A DNA stretch of 32,937 nucleotides from assembly GCA_964458015.1 (NCBI GenBank), contig CAYWGR010000044.1, positions 1 through 32,937 of the forward strand. Reading direction: 5' to 3'. The DNA comes from CAYWGR01 sp964458015. Lineage in GTDB: Bacteria; Planctomycetota; Planctomycetia; Pirellulales; Thermoguttaceae. A program made the position numbers and the translations under genes. Shown in pieces: positions 24,795-32,918 of the stretch (positions are counted from its first letter, which is position 1; each line of letters begins with the position of its first letter). Below the pieces are notes generated by a model. The model saw only the letters and a program-made list of their open reading frames with translations, ran no database searches and was not told where the DNA came from.

Positions 24795-25396
24795 TGCATA
24801 AATCCATTTCATCCGCACAAGAACAGACGATTCGCGAACGCTTGCAAAGCGAGGCGGCCGAGATTCGGCCTGCTTATTCCGAAGCGTTTCACCAGCGGCT
24901 TGTCTCGGCCATCGAGCGGCAACGCCGCGAAGACGCCGTTCCAGCGCGCCCGGTTCCTAACGTCAGACGCGAGCGGTTGCGACGCTTGGTTATCTTAGCG
25001 GCGGCCTGTGCGTTGGGGGCCGTGCTCCTTGCCCGCCCCTTCACGCAACGTGCCGACACGCCGGCTAACAATTCCATCGACAACAACGTTGCTGCCGGCG
25101 CACCTCATAATGAACATCCAAATTCTCATCAAAACACTGCTGGGCAAGCCGATAGCAACCTCCAGAACTCTAAAAACGCACAGGTTGCCGATCTGCAAAA
25201 GATCCGCGATCTAACCGTTCGTGCGGAAGATCATTTCGATGGGTTGCTCGCCGCCGCGACAAAGGTCCCCCAGTCGGCCGAACTGAAGCACGACACGCGA
25301 CTCGTTGCCCAAATGCTCTTACGCCGCCTCCCGGTCGATGTAGACGTATTCGCCGGGGCGGACGATGTCCAGGAACGTCGAGAGACGTCGTTCTGA
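24794..25396 (+). CDS. Probable single-pass anti-sigma factor
   Basis: The 200-residue protein has a cytoplasmic helical N-terminus of about 60 residues, one transmembrane helix at about 64-80 (LVILAAACALGAVLLA), and an Asn/His/Gln-rich exported linker followed by a helical C-terminus. It overlaps the ECF sigma gene by one base, the usual layout for a sigma/anti-sigma pair. It lacks an obvious zinc-binding HxxxCxxC motif, so any inhibition would be by a non-ZAS mechanism. The anti-sigma role is inferred from topology and coupling only. Confidence 0.65.
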   Translation: MHKSISSAQEQTIRERLQSEAAEIRPAYSEAFHQRLVSAIERQRREDAVPARPVPNVRRERLRRLVILAAACALGAVLLARPFTQRADTPANNSIDNNVAAGAPHNEHPNSHQNTAGQADSNLQNSKNAQVADLQKIRDLTVRAEDHFDGLLAAATKVPQSAELKHDTRLVAQMLLRRLPVDVDVFAGADDVQERRETSF

Positions 25397-25494
25397 GAGC
25401 GTTCTTTGTTTCTTGCTTACGCTCTACGTGCTGTATATAGCACACAGGATAACGATTTTCACCGCTTTCTGTTTCTCTTGATCGTCAATCCGCT

Positions 25495-27636
25495 CTAATC
25501 CGGCGTCCACAGCTTGCCGCTGCCGGCACCGGGGGTGCCGCTGTCGGGCGTCCAGAGCCCGCCGGGTTCGGAGGCGGGGGCTTCCGTGGGCATCATCGCC
25601 GACGCGGGACCGGCCGCCGGATAGGCCGGCGTGCCGTCCGGACGAATCAGGCCGACGTCCATCAGCATCCGCGCAAGTGCTTCCGATACGCCGGGCTCTT
25701 CAAGATGCTTCTCTTGCAGGTGCTGGGCCACGCGCATCGCTTGCTGCCCGTTCTGCGAGGCGAAATGCAGCGACAACTCCATCAGATCCCAAGATGCGCA
25801 CGATTCGTTCTTCGCGGCCGCGGCCTTGCGCCCTTGCTCGACATAGTCCAAAGCACGCGAGATATCCTCTTCGCTGCGTGCCAAGGTTGCGAAGGCGTGG
25901 AGCCGCTCATCGGAATCCGCCAAGCTGGGCCGGTCGATGATGGCCGCGGCGAATTTGCGCACGGCGGGCCGGATGGCAAATGCCGCCGAACGATAGTAGG
26001 CCATTACCAGATCCTGATCGGAGAGCCCTTCGACGGTCAACCGCGCGAGCCGGATCGTCGGCAAGGTTTCCAGCGGATGCTGTTGCGGATCGATCGGTCC
26101 CAACGTGGGCAGACCCAATTCAGTCCGCAGTTCGTTCAAGTCGAAGCGATTGGGCAACCGCTCGCAGAAATGATCCAAAACCATGATGACGGCCAGCAAG
26201 CGGGTGCGCCAAGCCGGATCGCCGGCGACTTCACGTGCGGAACGGCCGTCGAAAACGCCGAGCTTAAGATCGGGCCAACGACGGCAGATCGCGTCATGTT
26301 GATAGACGACCAAGAGCGAGCGGAGCAACTCGGGCGAAGCATCGCGAGGCGGTTGCCAGGCGGTTCGCAGAAGCTTTTGCGTGGCCGACCAACGGCCCAT
26401 CACTTCCCGCTTCGGATCGGCAACGACTGCATCGCCTGCCGTATCGTTGATCATGCTAAGGATGACGGGCAGATCATCTTCGGTGACGCCCATCACGTCG
26501 AGCCGGGCTTCACAGTCGGTTTGTCGGCCGAACAGCAGCGCCTGGCCGAGCATACAGGGCATCGTTTCGAGGGTTAGCCCTTCGACCGACGTGGGGATGG
26601 GCTTATCGAGCAGCATGTAGGCGGCCTTTGGCGGCGGATTGTCGCCGTCGCTGAACTGCGACGGATCGAACGGCACCACGCGAAACCGCGGCGACGACAG
26701 CAACGCTTCTTGAAGGCGATCGACATCGTTGACGGTCCACGTGAGGCTGATCATTTCCAGCCGGTCACTCAACGTATCCTCGGCGAGGAACAGTGATTCG
26801 GCCTCGGCCTCGACGGCGTCTTCCAACCCGTCGGGCTGCTGGGCTCGCAAGGCTGCATATTTACGCAAGGCCTCGATAGCGCCGGGGTTGTCGGCCAGCC
26901 AGCCGCGCAACATCGCCAAGTTGCGCCACACGGCCGGCTCGTTGGGCTCGTCAGTAGCCAAGGCGGCCAATCGGTCGGCCCCGGCCTGCCAGTCGGCCAA
27001 CGCCACGGCCTGCATCGCCTCGGTGAAACGATCCTTCCACACCGCGTTTTCAGGACATTCGGCAATCGGCTGATCCTCGCGCAAGAGCAGCGGAACATCA
27101 GTCGCTTGGTTCAATGCCGTAAGAAGCTGCGCGGGACGGCTATCTCCCTCGGCAAGTTCAAGCTGCAACTGCAACAGCGTGCGAGCCGGTAACGGGAGCC
27201 CCGCATGAAGCAGAGCGCCGGCCGTAAGGCCCATGGCTTGATAGGTGCGGCCCGAAATCGAGCCGTCGCCGGCACAAAGCGACTGCCGCACATAATCGAG
27301 TGCCTCGCGAGCATCGCGATCGACCGAAAGCATGGCCATCTCGGCCAGGGCAATCTGGTTGTCGGGATGTTTTGCCAAAAAAGCTTCGGCCGTTGTCCGG
27401 GCGGCATCATGCTGGTCCGTGATCCGCAACAACATACATTTTGTCGCGAGCAAACAAGGACGATCGTGCTCGGGCTCTTGCTCCAGAAGATGGTCGATGT
27501 GTTTCAGGCAAGCCAGATATTGCTCACCTTCGACCATGCGGTCGATCTTTTGCAATTCGGGCAGGAAATCGCCGCAGCAGAACTTGATTTTCTTTCCGGT
27601 GCCGCCGGGACAAAGCGAATAAGCGTCAAGAGCCAT
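25495..27636 (-). CDS. Large TPR protein with a SEC-C-like N-terminal tip
   Basis: The 713-residue cytoplasmic protein starts with a SEC-C-like metal motif, YSLCPGGTGKKIKFCCGD. The typical motif is CPCGSGKKFKKCCG; here the second Cys is replaced by Gly, leaving Cys9, Cys20 and Cys21. Helical repeats follow, with clear TPR-like pairs in residues 35-120 (KHIDHLLEQEPEHDRPCLLA, ARTTAEAFLAKHPDNQIALA) and 205-270 (NEPAVWRNLAMLRGWLADNPGAIEAL). The middle is not assigned. The C-terminus is Pro/Gly-rich and ends with two copies of a G-x-LWTPD motif. The start has no clear Shine-Dalgarno sequence. It follows floA on the same strand, but a strong terminator separates them. The function is unknown; a SecA/chaperone-like or protein-quality role is only a guess from SEC-C. 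Confidence 0.75.
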   Translation of the reverse strand: MALDAYSLCPGGTGKKIKFCCGDFLPELQKIDRMVEGEQYLACLKHIDHLLEQEPEHDRPCLLATKCMLLRITDQHDAARTTAEAFLAKHPDNQIALAEMAMLSVDRDAREALDYVRQSLCAGDGSISGRTYQAMGLTAGALLHAGLPLPARTLLQLQLELAEGDSRPAQLLTALNQATDVPLLLREDQPIAECPENAVWKDRFTEAMQAVALADWQAGADRLAALATDEPNEPAVWRNLAMLRGWLADNPGAIEALRKYAALRAQQPDGLEDAVEAEAESLFLAEDTLSDRLEMISLTWTVNDVDRLQEALLSSPRFRVVPFDPSQFSDGDNPPPKAAYMLLDKPIPTSVEGLTLETMPCMLGQALLFGRQTDCEARLDVMGVTEDDLPVILSMINDTAGDAVVADPKREVMGRWSATQKLLRTAWQPPRDASPELLRSLLVVYQHDAICRRWPDLKLGVFDGRSAREVAGDPAWRTRLLAVIMVLDHFCERLPNRFDLNELRTELGLPTLGPIDPQQHPLETLPTIRLARLTVEGLSDQDLVMAYYRSAAFAIRPAVRKFAAAIIDRPSLADSDERLHAFATLARSEEDISRALDYVEQGRKAAAAKNESCASWDLMELSLHFASQNGQQAMRVAQHLQEKHLEEPGVSEALARMLMDVGLIRPDGTPAYPAAGPASAMMPTEAPASEPGGLWTPDSGTPGAGSGKLWTPD

Positions 27637-27686
27637 GAGATTAGTGATCGGTGGTTAGTGGATCGTTGCTGGTAGTTAGAAAAAAA

Positions 27687-27710
27687 GCCCCGCGACGGGA
27701 GGCCGCGGGG
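27687..27710 (-). terminator. Rho-independent terminator of floA (bidirectional shape)
   Basis: CCCCGCG (27688-27694) pairs with CGCGGGG (27704-27710). T-runs are present on both sides: seven on the minus strand after the stem and eight on the plus strand. It lies between floA and the TPR gene and most likely ends the floA transcript. Confidence 0.85.
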
Positions 27711-27757
27711 ATTTGTTTTTTTTATTGATGGTATCGCCGTTGATGCCGGCGCAATAG

Positions 27758-28726
27758 TTAGACGGCGAGATTTCCTTGGCGAAATGCGGTGGCCATGGCC
27801 AAAGGCACTTCGGATTCGGCCAAAACGACTTGGGCGCGTTGCCGAGCGACCTGGGCTTTCATTTCTTGCTCGCGAGCCGTGGCCAACGCGCGACGTTCCT
27901 CGGCCTTGGCGCGTGCGACGCGCGTGTCGGCCTCGGCCTGATCGGCTTGAAGCCGCGCGCCGATGTTTTGCCCAACGTCGATATCGGCAATGTCGATCGA
28001 AACGATTTCGAACGCCGTTTGTGCATCCAGACCTCGCTGCAACACGGCCTTGGAAATCCGATCGGGGTTCTCCATCACCTGCAAGTGGCTGTTCGACGAG
28101 CCGATGGCCGTGATGATGCCTTCGCCGACGCGGGCGATGATCGTTTCCTCGGTGGCTCCGCCGATCAACTGTTCGATGTTGGTGCGAACCGTTACCCGAG
28201 CGCGAACTTTCAACTCCACGCCGTTTTTCGCAATGGCGCTCAGCGTGGTGCGAGCGGATCGCTTGGGATCGGGGCAATCGATCACTTTCGGATAGACGCT
28301 GGTTTGAACGGCGTCGAGCACATCGCGGCCGGCAAGATCAATAGCAGCGGCACGATCGAAATCCAAGTCGATATCGGCGCGATGGGCCGCGATAATCGCT
28401 CGGATGACGTTGGGAACATTGCCGCCGGCAAGGTAATGGGCTTCGAGTCGGCGGGTGCTTATGCCGGTATCGCGTTCCGAACCGATGCCGGCCTGGACCG
28501 CCATAATTTTGCCTTGCACGATAACCCGGGAGTTCACCTGCCGGAAACTCATACCGACAAGGCTCAGCAGGCTGATATTGGCGTTCGACATGTACGCCCG
28601 GAACCAGATGCCGCCATAATTTAACACGATGGCCGCGACGATGGCCGCGAAAACAATCAGCGCGAATATGCCGGCCAACCAAGGTAAGGGGTTGGCGGCC
28701 AGGAAGATCGGCGTAGCAAAGTACAT
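27758..28726 (-). CDS. floA: Flotillin-like protein FloA (YqfA/UPF0365)
   Basis: The protein of about 322 residues organises functional membrane microdomains in the cytoplasmic membrane. A hydrophobic anchor at 15-38 is followed by the SPFH-like core: SFRQVNSRVIVQGKIMAVQAGI, GGNVPNVIRAIIAAHRADIDLDFDRAAAIDLAGRDVLDAVQTSVYPKVID and the KNGVELKVRARVTVRTNIEQLIGGATEETIIARVGEGI segment. A coiled-coil tail comes last (QADQAEADTRVARAKAEERRA). The start at 28726 has GGAGGA at 5 bases; the ATG at 28729 is a near-equal option. A longer frame to 28792 is rejected because its first 20 codons lie mostly in the copy-B repeat. Its own terminator follows at 27687-27710. Confidence 0.95.
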   Translation of the reverse strand: MYFATPIFLAANPLPWLAGIFALIVFAAIVAAIVLNYGGIWFRAYMSNANISLLSLVGMSFRQVNSRVIVQGKIMAVQAGIGSERDTGISTRRLEAHYLAGGNVPNVIRAIIAAHRADIDLDFDRAAAIDLAGRDVLDAVQTSVYPKVIDCPDPKRSARTTLSAIAKNGVELKVRARVTVRTNIEQLIGGATEETIIARVGEGIITAIGSSNSHLQVMENPDRISKAVLQRGLDAQTAFEIVSIDIADIDVGQNIGARLQADQAEADTRVARAKAEERRALATAREQEMKAQVARQRAQVVLAESEVPLAMATAFRQGNLAV

Positions 28727-28771
28727 CATTGTCCTCCGCAAATACAGGCGAGGAAATCCTTGTTCACTAGC

Positions 28772-28885
28772 ATAGGGCGGCAGGGCCGCCAACCAATACG
28801 AGCTACAGCTCGGTTGGCTTCGAGTCGCTCCCGTTGGTCGCTAGACTTTGTAAAACTTCACGATCTTTAGGGTTAGTAATATAGC
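28772..28885 (-). repeat. 115-bp intergenic element, copy B (inverted)
   Basis: The reverse complement of this stretch matches 18216-18330 nearly base for base, including TATTACTAACCCTAAAGATC, GCGACCAACGGGAGCGA and GTATTGGTTGGCGGCCCTGC. It lies just upstream of floA, and its 3' side falls in the longer, rejected N-terminus of that gene. Confidence 0.9.
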
Positions 28886-28904
28886 TGACCGGCCAGAGAA
28901 CGAA

Positions 28905-28932
28905 AAGAACCCCCTTCAGCAATGGGGTTCTT
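28905..28932. other. AAGAACCCC/GGGGTTCTT hairpin
   Basis: A perfect 9-bp stem with a 10-base loop lies beyond copy B. On the minus strand it is followed by TTTTCGTTC, so it could be a terminator for a transcript coming from the right. Confidence 0.55.
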
Positions 28933-29137
28933 CTCCAGGGGTCATTCGAGCAATACCAAACGCGAAGTGGGTGTTCTCATCGGTGCAGGATCGCTCTGTT
29001 TAGAAGGATAGCTTTCTCTAGTTTGCCTTTTCGCTCTCTGGGGGAAATTGCCTGCCTGAAAAGTGTCGCCCAATCACATCACCCCCTCGTCATAGTGGGC
29101 AGAACATGTCGCCACAGCCAGGATGGCAGTCAAATTC

Positions 29138-29167
29138 AACAAACACCCCACGTAGGTGGTGTTTGTT
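29138..29167. other. AACAAACACC/GGTGTTTGTT hairpin
   Basis: A perfect 10-bp stem; a T6 run lies about 12 bases after it on the plus strand. Confidence 0.6.
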
Positions 29168-29207
29168 TGCGCAGTTGGTTTTTTCGCTATTTTCCGCAAA
29201 AAATAAC

Positions 29208-29482
29208 TCGCATCCCTTGACCGTGAACGGTTGGGGATGCGAAAATAGGCCGAACGTGAGGCAAAGCGATTTTTGCAACATCGATCAGCCTCATTGCCTA
29301 CCACCCAAGCGATTCGAGTGAACCTGAGTGACGTTTGTGCGGTCCATGAACCGAAGCCCGGGCGCCAACACCCGAAGGGATGGTTGGCGCGAGGCAAGGA
29401 CGCAAGTCCTAGCGGTTGATATGCCGGTTCGTTAGTCCCAGCAAACGTTGGCCGGTTGTTTGTTCGAAGGCCTGCCCTTTTT
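29208..29482. ncRNA. Dense hairpin region, candidate structured RNA or 5' leader
   Basis: No protein is supported here. Several stems follow each other: TCGCATCCC/GGGATGCGA (29208-29242, with an inner ACCGT/ACGGT); a nested TGAGGC/GCCTCA with CGAT/ATCG (29257-29293); GCGCCAAC/GTTGGCGC (29362-29390); AGGAC-GCAA-GTCCT with a GNRA tetraloop (29397-29410); and GGCC/GGCC (29450-29472) then TGCCCTTTTT. On the plus strand it would be the leader of the gene at 29581. On the minus strand the first stem is followed by a T6 run like a terminator. It matches no riboswitch or ncRNA class that I could recall. Confidence 0.35.
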
Positions 29483-29580
29483 GGTTTCGGCTTTTGCGAT
29501 AGATCGAAGAGAACGCCCACCAATCAGACATTGTCTTCGCTTCAGAAATCCATGTGGAGTTAAGACCGAAGGAGAACCTG

Positions 29581-30717
29581 ATGAGACTCGGCAAGACAGT
29601 TTCGGTCGAAGAGCTACAGATCGTCAGCCGTTTTGAAGGTCTGCGAAAAATCCTTCTCTCGGACGCTTATGCCGATTATCTGGATAAACCGTTGGCCTAT
29701 TGGGCGTTGCCGACCGACCGCCGCTTGCCGCTTGCTTTCTTAGGCCGCCCGCTACGCGACCTCCTGAGCACCTCGTTCGGAGATTTATCCTCCACGCCCG
29801 GCATCGGACATAAGAAGATCGTCTCGTTCGTACAATTGCTTGCCCGGGCGGCCGACACCGACCCGGCCCAACTGCCCACCGAGGTTTTCGAGGCATCAAC
29901 CGAAAGCATTTTACCCCAGGGCAACGGCAATCCGGCCAACAACGACGGCTTTGATCCGGCGAACATCTCCGAGGTTACATGGGCGCAATGGCGGGCCAGC
30001 GTCGTTCAGCATGGATTATCGAGCGAAGCGATCGGCCGGTTCGCCCCGAGCCTGCAAAACATGACGCGCGTCATTTGGAACACGCCGATGGGCGCCTACA
30101 CCAGCGCCACCTTGGCCGATATCCGCGGCATGAAAACGCATGGCGAAAAACGTCTCAGGGCTTTGTTGGAAGTGTTTCATGCCGCCCATACGATCGTGGC
30201 GGGCATGGGCGTTCAAGAGCATCTCCGTTTACGCATCATTCCACGGTTGATCGATCGTGTTGAACAGTGGATCGGCCGTGCATTGCAGCGGCCCGGGATT
30301 CCCGACGAACAGGAGATTTTTGACAATTTCGTTCAGCCCCTCCTGGAACAGGTGCGGATCGACGCCACACAGCAAATCACGGCGTTGGTCGAGAATCGGC
30401 TAGGCATTCATGGGCCGATCATCAGCGTGCGCCAAGCGGCTCGCACGATGGGGCTCACCCGGGCCCGCGTTTATCAGCTTCTGAACGAAGTGAACGACAT
30501 CATGACGGTCCGCTGGCCGACCGGACGGCACCAGTCGCACGAACTGCGCGAGCGGCTTCAGGACGAAACGGCGCAGATGGAAAAATCGCCTGATTTGCGG
30601 CAGTTTTACGCGGCCGTCGAGCTGTTCTATCCCGGCAGCCGTCGTGGCGCGGCCGGCCCGCTAGAGCAGGCGATGGACCTCGTCGAGCAAGAGGACGATT
30701 TGCTGGAAGTCTCGTAG
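29581..30717 (+). CDS. Helix-hairpin-helix and HTH protein, probable nucleic-acid binding
   Basis: The 378-residue protein contains an alpha-CTD-like or HhH segment at about 60-90 (RPLRDLLSTSFGDLSSTPGIGHKKIVSFVQLL, with GIG), and a second at about 180-205 (LADIRGMKTHGEKRLRALLEV). A C-terminal helix-turn-helix lies near 285-315 (ISVRQAARTMGLTRARVYQLLNEVNDI). These parts suggest DNA or RNA-polymerase binding, but no named family was recognised. The start at 29581 is preceded by AAGGAGA; an upstream ATG at 29554 is weaker. It has a long 5' region full of hairpins and is convergent with the glycosyltransferase gene, six bases apart. Confidence 0.75.
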   Translation: MRLGKTVSVEELQIVSRFEGLRKILLSDAYADYLDKPLAYWALPTDRRLPLAFLGRPLRDLLSTSFGDLSSTPGIGHKKIVSFVQLLARAADTDPAQLPTEVFEASTESILPQGNGNPANNDGFDPANISEVTWAQWRASVVQHGLSSEAIGRFAPSLQNMTRVIWNTPMGAYTSATLADIRGMKTHGEKRLRALLEVFHAAHTIVAGMGVQEHLRLRIIPRLIDRVEQWIGRALQRPGIPDEQEIFDNFVQPLLEQVRIDATQQITALVENRLGIHGPIISVRQAARTMGLTRARVYQLLNEVNDIMTVRWPTGRHQSHELRERLQDETAQMEKSPDLRQFYAAVELFYPGSRRGAAGPLEQAMDLVEQEDDLLEVS

Positions 30718-30723
30718 CTTCTA

Positions 30724-31677
30724 TCACGCCACGCGGAACGAGCGTTGCTCATCTTCTTGCGAATGCGCGACGGCGAAATGCGGTGAAGTGGCGACGGTCG
30801 GCTTTTCAGCGACTTCAACGGCAGTCGGCCGGACGCGACGGCCCGAAAACATCGCTTGCAGCGTTCCGCAAGATCGGCCAAGGAGTTGCACCAGCATCGA
30901 CGGGCGGAATAACCCGATGACGGCCTGGCCGGCAAGCATGGCGACGTGGCCGATGATCGACGTGAGCAGTCCATGACTGGCGGCCCAGCGCCAGAACAGG
31001 CATTCATCGTCGCAGCCGCGTCGGAAGGCCGACTCGGCCCCGGCGGCGGCAACTGTCGAAGCCGTGCATTCCGGCTCGAAAACGCAACGGAATCCGTTTT
31101 GCTGCAGGGCCATTGCCAGATCGGTTCCAGCGGCGATGGTGCTTGCAAATTGTGCAAATCCGCCTACCGATTGGATTGCCGACTTCGAATAGAAGCCGGC
31201 CAATAGATCGGGACCGCGGTGTTCTTGTCGCCAGGCGACGATTTGTTGGGGAGCGTTGGGGCCGGTAAGCCTCCAGGCCGCGCCTTCCATACGATAACCG
31301 AGGCCGGCCGAGATAACTTTCTCGGGCATATCGCGGTCGAAGATCAAGGCGCTGACGGCGGCAACCTTGGAATCCTCGAAATGGGCCAACGCAGCTTCGG
31401 CCCAACCGGCGCAAACCTGCACGCCGCAGCTAAGGACGTGAACCACTGCGCCCTGGCCTGCGGCAAGGCCACGATGGATACACTCGACCATTCCCGCCCC
31501 GCGTCGAGCCTCGATGAACCGCACCTCATCGCTGAGGTTGTACGGATCGTGATAAGGCTCGTTGTGGACAACGAGAATTTCGCAATCGGTTGGGCGATTT
31601 TCCAGCACGGACAGCAAGGTGTCGTCCAGTTGCAGAGGATCGCCCAAAACAGGAATGACGATCGTCAGCCGATGCAC
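30724..31677 (-). CDS. GT2-like glycosyltransferase, GT-A fold, without a DXD motif
   Basis: The 317-residue protein begins with the GT2 strand RLTIVIPVLGDPLQLDDTLLSVLEN, then CEILVVHNE, an RGAGMVECIHRGLAAGQG segment and LIFDRD. In active GT2 enzymes the strand after the RG helix carries DXD for the metal and sugar-nucleotide; here the corresponding stretch is VVHVLSCGVQVCAGW, with Ser83-Cys84-Gly85. GTDLAMALQQNG follows. The hydrophobic region at about 225-265 may be membrane-associated. The start is taken as GTG at 31677, because GGAAG lies 7 bases upstream and the frame to 31854 would add 59 residues of non-family sequence. It may be a non-metal or inactive glycosyltransferase-like protein. 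Confidence 0.7.
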   Translation of the reverse strand: MHRLTIVIPVLGDPLQLDDTLLSVLENRPTDCEILVVHNEPYHDPYNLSDEVRFIEARRGAGMVECIHRGLAAGQGAVVHVLSCGVQVCAGWAEAALAHFEDSKVAAVSALIFDRDMPEKVISAGLGYRMEGAAWRLTGPNAPQQIVAWRQEHRGPDLLAGFYSKSAIQSVGGFAQFASTIAAGTDLAMALQQNGFRCVFEPECTASTVAAAGAESAFRRGCDDECLFWRWAASHGLLTSIIGHVAMLAGQAVIGLFRPSMLVQLLGRSCGTLQAMFSGRRVRPTAVEVAEKPTVATSPHFAVAHSQEDEQRSFRVA

Positions 31678-31919
31678 GTGTAAGCTTCCGGGGTCTACAT
31701 ATACTGTGACATTATTTCGGAATTTACGGCAAAGGGAGTTTATACAATCCTCCCGAATTCTCAATTTACACAGGTCCGGCAATTGGCAAATACCCCATGC
31801 GGCGTATTTTGACAGAAAATTTCCCCCGAAAATTGCCATAGGGTAACAAACCATTTCGTGTTACAATCCCGGCCCAAATCCCCTTTTATCCAAATATCCC
31901 ATCATTACCTGGTGAACCC

Positions 31920-32849
31920 ATGACGCTACGTATTGGATGGTATGCCCTGCTTGGCTTTCTCCTGGCTACCCCTGCTTTGGCTCAAACGCATCCGTTGCGC
32001 GGTCCAGAGGGGGCGGGCGAGGCCTTGGGACCCGATCAGCCGGTCCAGGCCGAACATCCTGTATTGATCCAACGCGCGCCGCAACAACCAAAGCCGCAAC
32101 AGCAGCCGGCCCCTCCGTTTGTGTTGACGCCCCAGGAAGAGGCCCAGGTGGATCGGGCACTGAATCTATGGGAAGAGCGCAACCGCGACACCAAAACATT
32201 CGACTGCCGCTTCAAACGATGGTCCTACGATGCGGTGTTTGGCTCGGCGAATCAGGCCAAGTATGTAGACATGGGCACTCTAAAATACGCTTCACCCGAC
32301 CGTGGCAAGTTCCGCGTCGAGACCACCGAAAAGAGCGGTAAAGAAGTGCCGGTCGAAGACGGTCGCGTCGAGCATTGGATTTGCGATGGGCGGTCGATCT
32401 TTGAATTCAAACCCGGTAAAAAACAATTGATCGAACACAAATTGCCGCCTGAAATGCAGGGCAAGGCGATTGCCGACGGTCCGTTGCCGTTCCTATTTGG
32501 ATCGGATGCAAAGAAGCTGAAGCAACGTTATTACCTTCGCCTTGTCACACCGGCCGATGTCCGAGATCAGATCTGGATCGAGGCCTATCCGCGTTATCAG
32601 CAAGACGCCTCGAATTTCCAACATGCCCAGTTCATCATTACGGCCCAGGGCATGGCGCCTTTTGCCCTAAAGCTCGTGGAGCCGAACGGCAAGGACTACA
32701 AGGTCTATCAGTTCTACGACGTTGTCGTGAACGATCCCCTGCAATTCTTCAAAGGCGATCCGTTCCGGCCGTATACGCCCCTAGGGTGGCAAAAGATCGT
32801 CGAAGAGCCGCCCACCGCTCAGGCCCGGCGTCCCGGCGAAGCAAAATAG
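31920..32849 (+). CDS. Secreted planctomycete protein of TIGR03009 type
   Basis: The 309-residue protein has a signal peptide (residues 6-21, cleavage near ALAQ), then a Pro/Gln-rich linker (QRAPQQPKPQQQPAPPF). The conserved domain at about 70-290 includes VDRALNLWEERNRDTKTFDCRFKRW, MGTLKYASPDRGKFRVE, EHWICDGRSIFEF, GPLPFLFGSDAKKLKQRYYLRL and DPLQFFKGDPFRPYTPLGWQ. This matches the uncharacterised planctomycete family TIGR03009 as I remember it, and its strand pattern recalls LolA-like outer-membrane lipoprotein carriers. It is divergent from the glycosyltransferase, and a GGCGGG/CCCGCC hairpin follows at 32891-32918. Confidence 0.85.
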   Translation: MTLRIGWYALLGFLLATPALAQTHPLRGPEGAGEALGPDQPVQAEHPVLIQRAPQQPKPQQQPAPPFVLTPQEEAQVDRALNLWEERNRDTKTFDCRFKRWSYDAVFGSANQAKYVDMGTLKYASPDRGKFRVETTEKSGKEVPVEDGRVEHWICDGRSIFEFKPGKKQLIEHKLPPEMQGKAIADGPLPFLFGSDAKKLKQRYYLRLVTPADVRDQIWIEAYPRYQQDASNFQHAQFIITAQGMAPFALKLVEPNGKDYKVYQFYDVVVNDPLQFFKGDPFRPYTPLGWQKIVEEPPTAQARRPGEAK

Positions 32850-32890
32850 CGATTGCCGATACCGCCCGAGGGCCGATCAGTTTTCAGTAG

Positions 32891-32918
32891 GGCGGGTCGA
32901 GCAAAGTGATGGCCCGCC
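32891..32918 (+). terminator. GGCGGG/CCCGCC hairpin after the TIGR03009 gene
   Basis: GGCGGG (32891-32896) pairs with CCCGCC (32913-32918), about 40 bases after the stop codon. The GGGCGGGTCGAGCAAA sequence resembles the palindrome at 21962, so it may be a dispersed repeat serving as terminator. Confidence 0.45.

Noticed and set aside
25705..26577. 290-codon rightward frame antisense to the TPR gene
   Set aside because: It is a shadow of the codon usage in the opposite gene, with no start signal or domain.
28727..28792. Longer N-terminus for FloA
   Set aside because: Most of it lies inside the inverted 115-bp repeat, and the strong GGAGGA sits only upstream of the ATGs at 28729 and 28726.
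29074..29523. 149-codon leftward frame in the hairpin region
   Set aside because: It runs through several perfect hairpins, has no Shine-Dalgarno sequence and shows no protein family; RNA structure explains the region better.
31678..31854. 59 extra N-terminal codons for the glycosyltransferase
   Set aside because: They do not resemble a GT2 N-terminus, while GTG at 31677 has GGAAG at good spacing directly before the first GT2 strand.
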